From: Propioniciclava sp. MC1595
Lineage (GTDB): Bacteria > Actinomycetota > Actinomycetes > Propionibacteriales > Propionibacteriaceae
DNA length: 64,000 bases
Assembly (NCBI RefSeq): GCF_017569205.1
Contig: NZ_CP071870.1
Coordinates: forward strand, 2,728,001 to 2,792,000
Direction: 5' to 3'
Shown: piece after piece, positions 63,363 through 64,000 of the stretch
How positions within the stretch are numbered: the stretch's first letter is position 1
Layout: every line of letters begins with the position of its first letter
Program-made: the position numbers and the translations under genes
Notes under the pieces: generated by a model
Seen by the model: the letters and a program-made list of their open reading frames with translations, nothing else
Databases searched by the model: none
What the model was told of the DNA's origin: nothing

Positions 63363-64000
63363 TCACCGCACCTGGAGCTCGAAGTCGCGCAGCATGTAAC
63401 CCTCGATCAGGTCGTCCCACTCGATCGAAGGTTCCCGCACGATCCGGACCTCGCGCGCCAAGAGGCGCACGAGCAGGGCATCGGCCTCCAGCAACGCGAG
63501 TGGTTGGCCAGGGCACTTGTGGGCCCCGTCACCGAACGTCATCCCGGCCGGGTCGACGCCGCGGGCCCTCTGTCGATCCGGACACACGTTCAACGGCTGG
63601 TCGCCGACCGCGTCGAGGTCGGTGTTGGTGCTGCGGACGTGGACGTCGACGAGGTCCCCGGGCTCCAGCGCCACCTGGGTGTCCCGGTCGCGGATGGTGA
63701 AACCCTCGTGGACACGGCGGTACAGGTGGCCGACGACGGGCTCCAGCCGGATGACCTCGTTCAGGATCGCAAGCCTTTCCTCCTGCTCGCCCTCGAGGAA
63801 CCGGCCCCGAAGGGAGTCATCGGTCAGGAGGTGCCAGGCAGCCATGCAGATGAACTCGCGCGTGGTGACCATGCCTGCGGTCCCGTAGGTCACGGACTCG
63901 ACAAGGATGTCGGTGTCGGTGTAACCCTCCGCGATGAGGTGGCTGATGACGTCGTTGGCGGGCTCCCGGCGGCGAGCCCGGACGGCGGGCCGGACGTCGG
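63363..64000 (-). CDS. Cytochrome P450, C-terminal part (5' end outside window)
   Basis: This is at least 212 residues of a P450 with the ExxR motif (NEVIRLEP), a proline-rich PERF-like region that reads VCPDRQRARGVD, and the haem-binding loop FGDGAHKCPGQPLA with the axial cysteine. The I-helix Thr region (SVTYGTAGMVTTREF) is visible. The open frame continues to the window edge. It lies next to crtY but is not demonstrably part of a pathway with it; substrate unknown. Confidence 0.93.
   Translation of the reverse strand, partial: DVRPAVRARRREPANDVISHLIAEGYTDTDILVESVTYGTAGMVTTREFICMAAWHLLTDDSLRGRFLEGEQEERLAILNEVIRLEPVVGHLYRRVHEGFTIRDRDTQVALEPGDLVDVHVRSTNTDLDAVGDQPLNVCPDRQRARGVDPAGMTFGDGAHKCPGQPLALLEADALLVRLLAREVRIVREPSIEWDDLIEGYMLRDFELQVR

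Overview
The window is high-GC DNA with short, often 1-4 bp overlapping genes and many GTG starts. The core gene order (fmdB, 5-formyl-THF cyclo-ligase, gephyrin-like glp, rimJ, glpR/sepX, mscL, a UDPGP-type uridylyltransferase, HspR and a xylulose-5-P phosphoketolase) points to an actinomycete, plausibly Propionibacteriaceae. The family-level assignment is inference.

Core regions. 1-10292: end of the menaquinone operon (isochorismate synthase end, menC, menD), then leuS, a DJ-1/PfpI protein, a hot-dog thioesterase and phosphoketolase. 34847-42157: tRNA-Ala(CGC), the glpR-rimJ-glp divisome block, folate cyclo-ligase, FmdB, a SAF protein, MscL, UTP-glucose-1-P uridylyltransferase and tRNA-Arg(CCT). 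56884-64000: hspR/J-protein diverging from hsp20, photolyase, an SDR-TspO fusion, a CPBP protease, lycopene cyclase and a partial P450.

Island 1 (about 10293-34888, 24.6 kb) sits at the 3' end of tRNA-Ala, is bounded by a 43-bp direct repeat, and keeps only the end of its integrase. It holds a STAND-like ATPase with about ten 147-bp TPR repeats (frameshifted) and a type I R-M operon (hsdM, Mrr-like nuclease, hsdS, hsdR). hsdM is cut exactly at its catalytic NPPY codons by a second, 13.4-kb element (19653-33044). That element carries three large tyrosine recombinases and a TnpC-like protein (Tn554-like). Its cargo is four translationally coupled genes: a PLD-SNF2 helicase, an MmeI-like adenine methylase, a TauD-like Fe(II) dioxygenase and a HEPN/zinc-ribbon protein. 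This cargo is my best candidate for an undescribed defence system.

Island 2 (42106-56883, 14.8 kb) sits at the 3' end of tRNA-Arg(CCT), is bounded by a 52-bp direct repeat, and has an intact integrase. It carries a lipoprotein, an ImmA-like protease, HicAB, and a three-gene HTH/unknown/membrane-protein cassette. It then holds a nest of transposons: an IS5-type element with a passenger gene, containing an IS21-type element, containing a RIT element (three recombinases, 87-bp perfect inverted termini), containing an IS256-type element. Each level can be read from its terminal repeats or target duplication.

Several genes in the islands carry single-base frameshifts in G/C runs. These may be real decay or assembly error.
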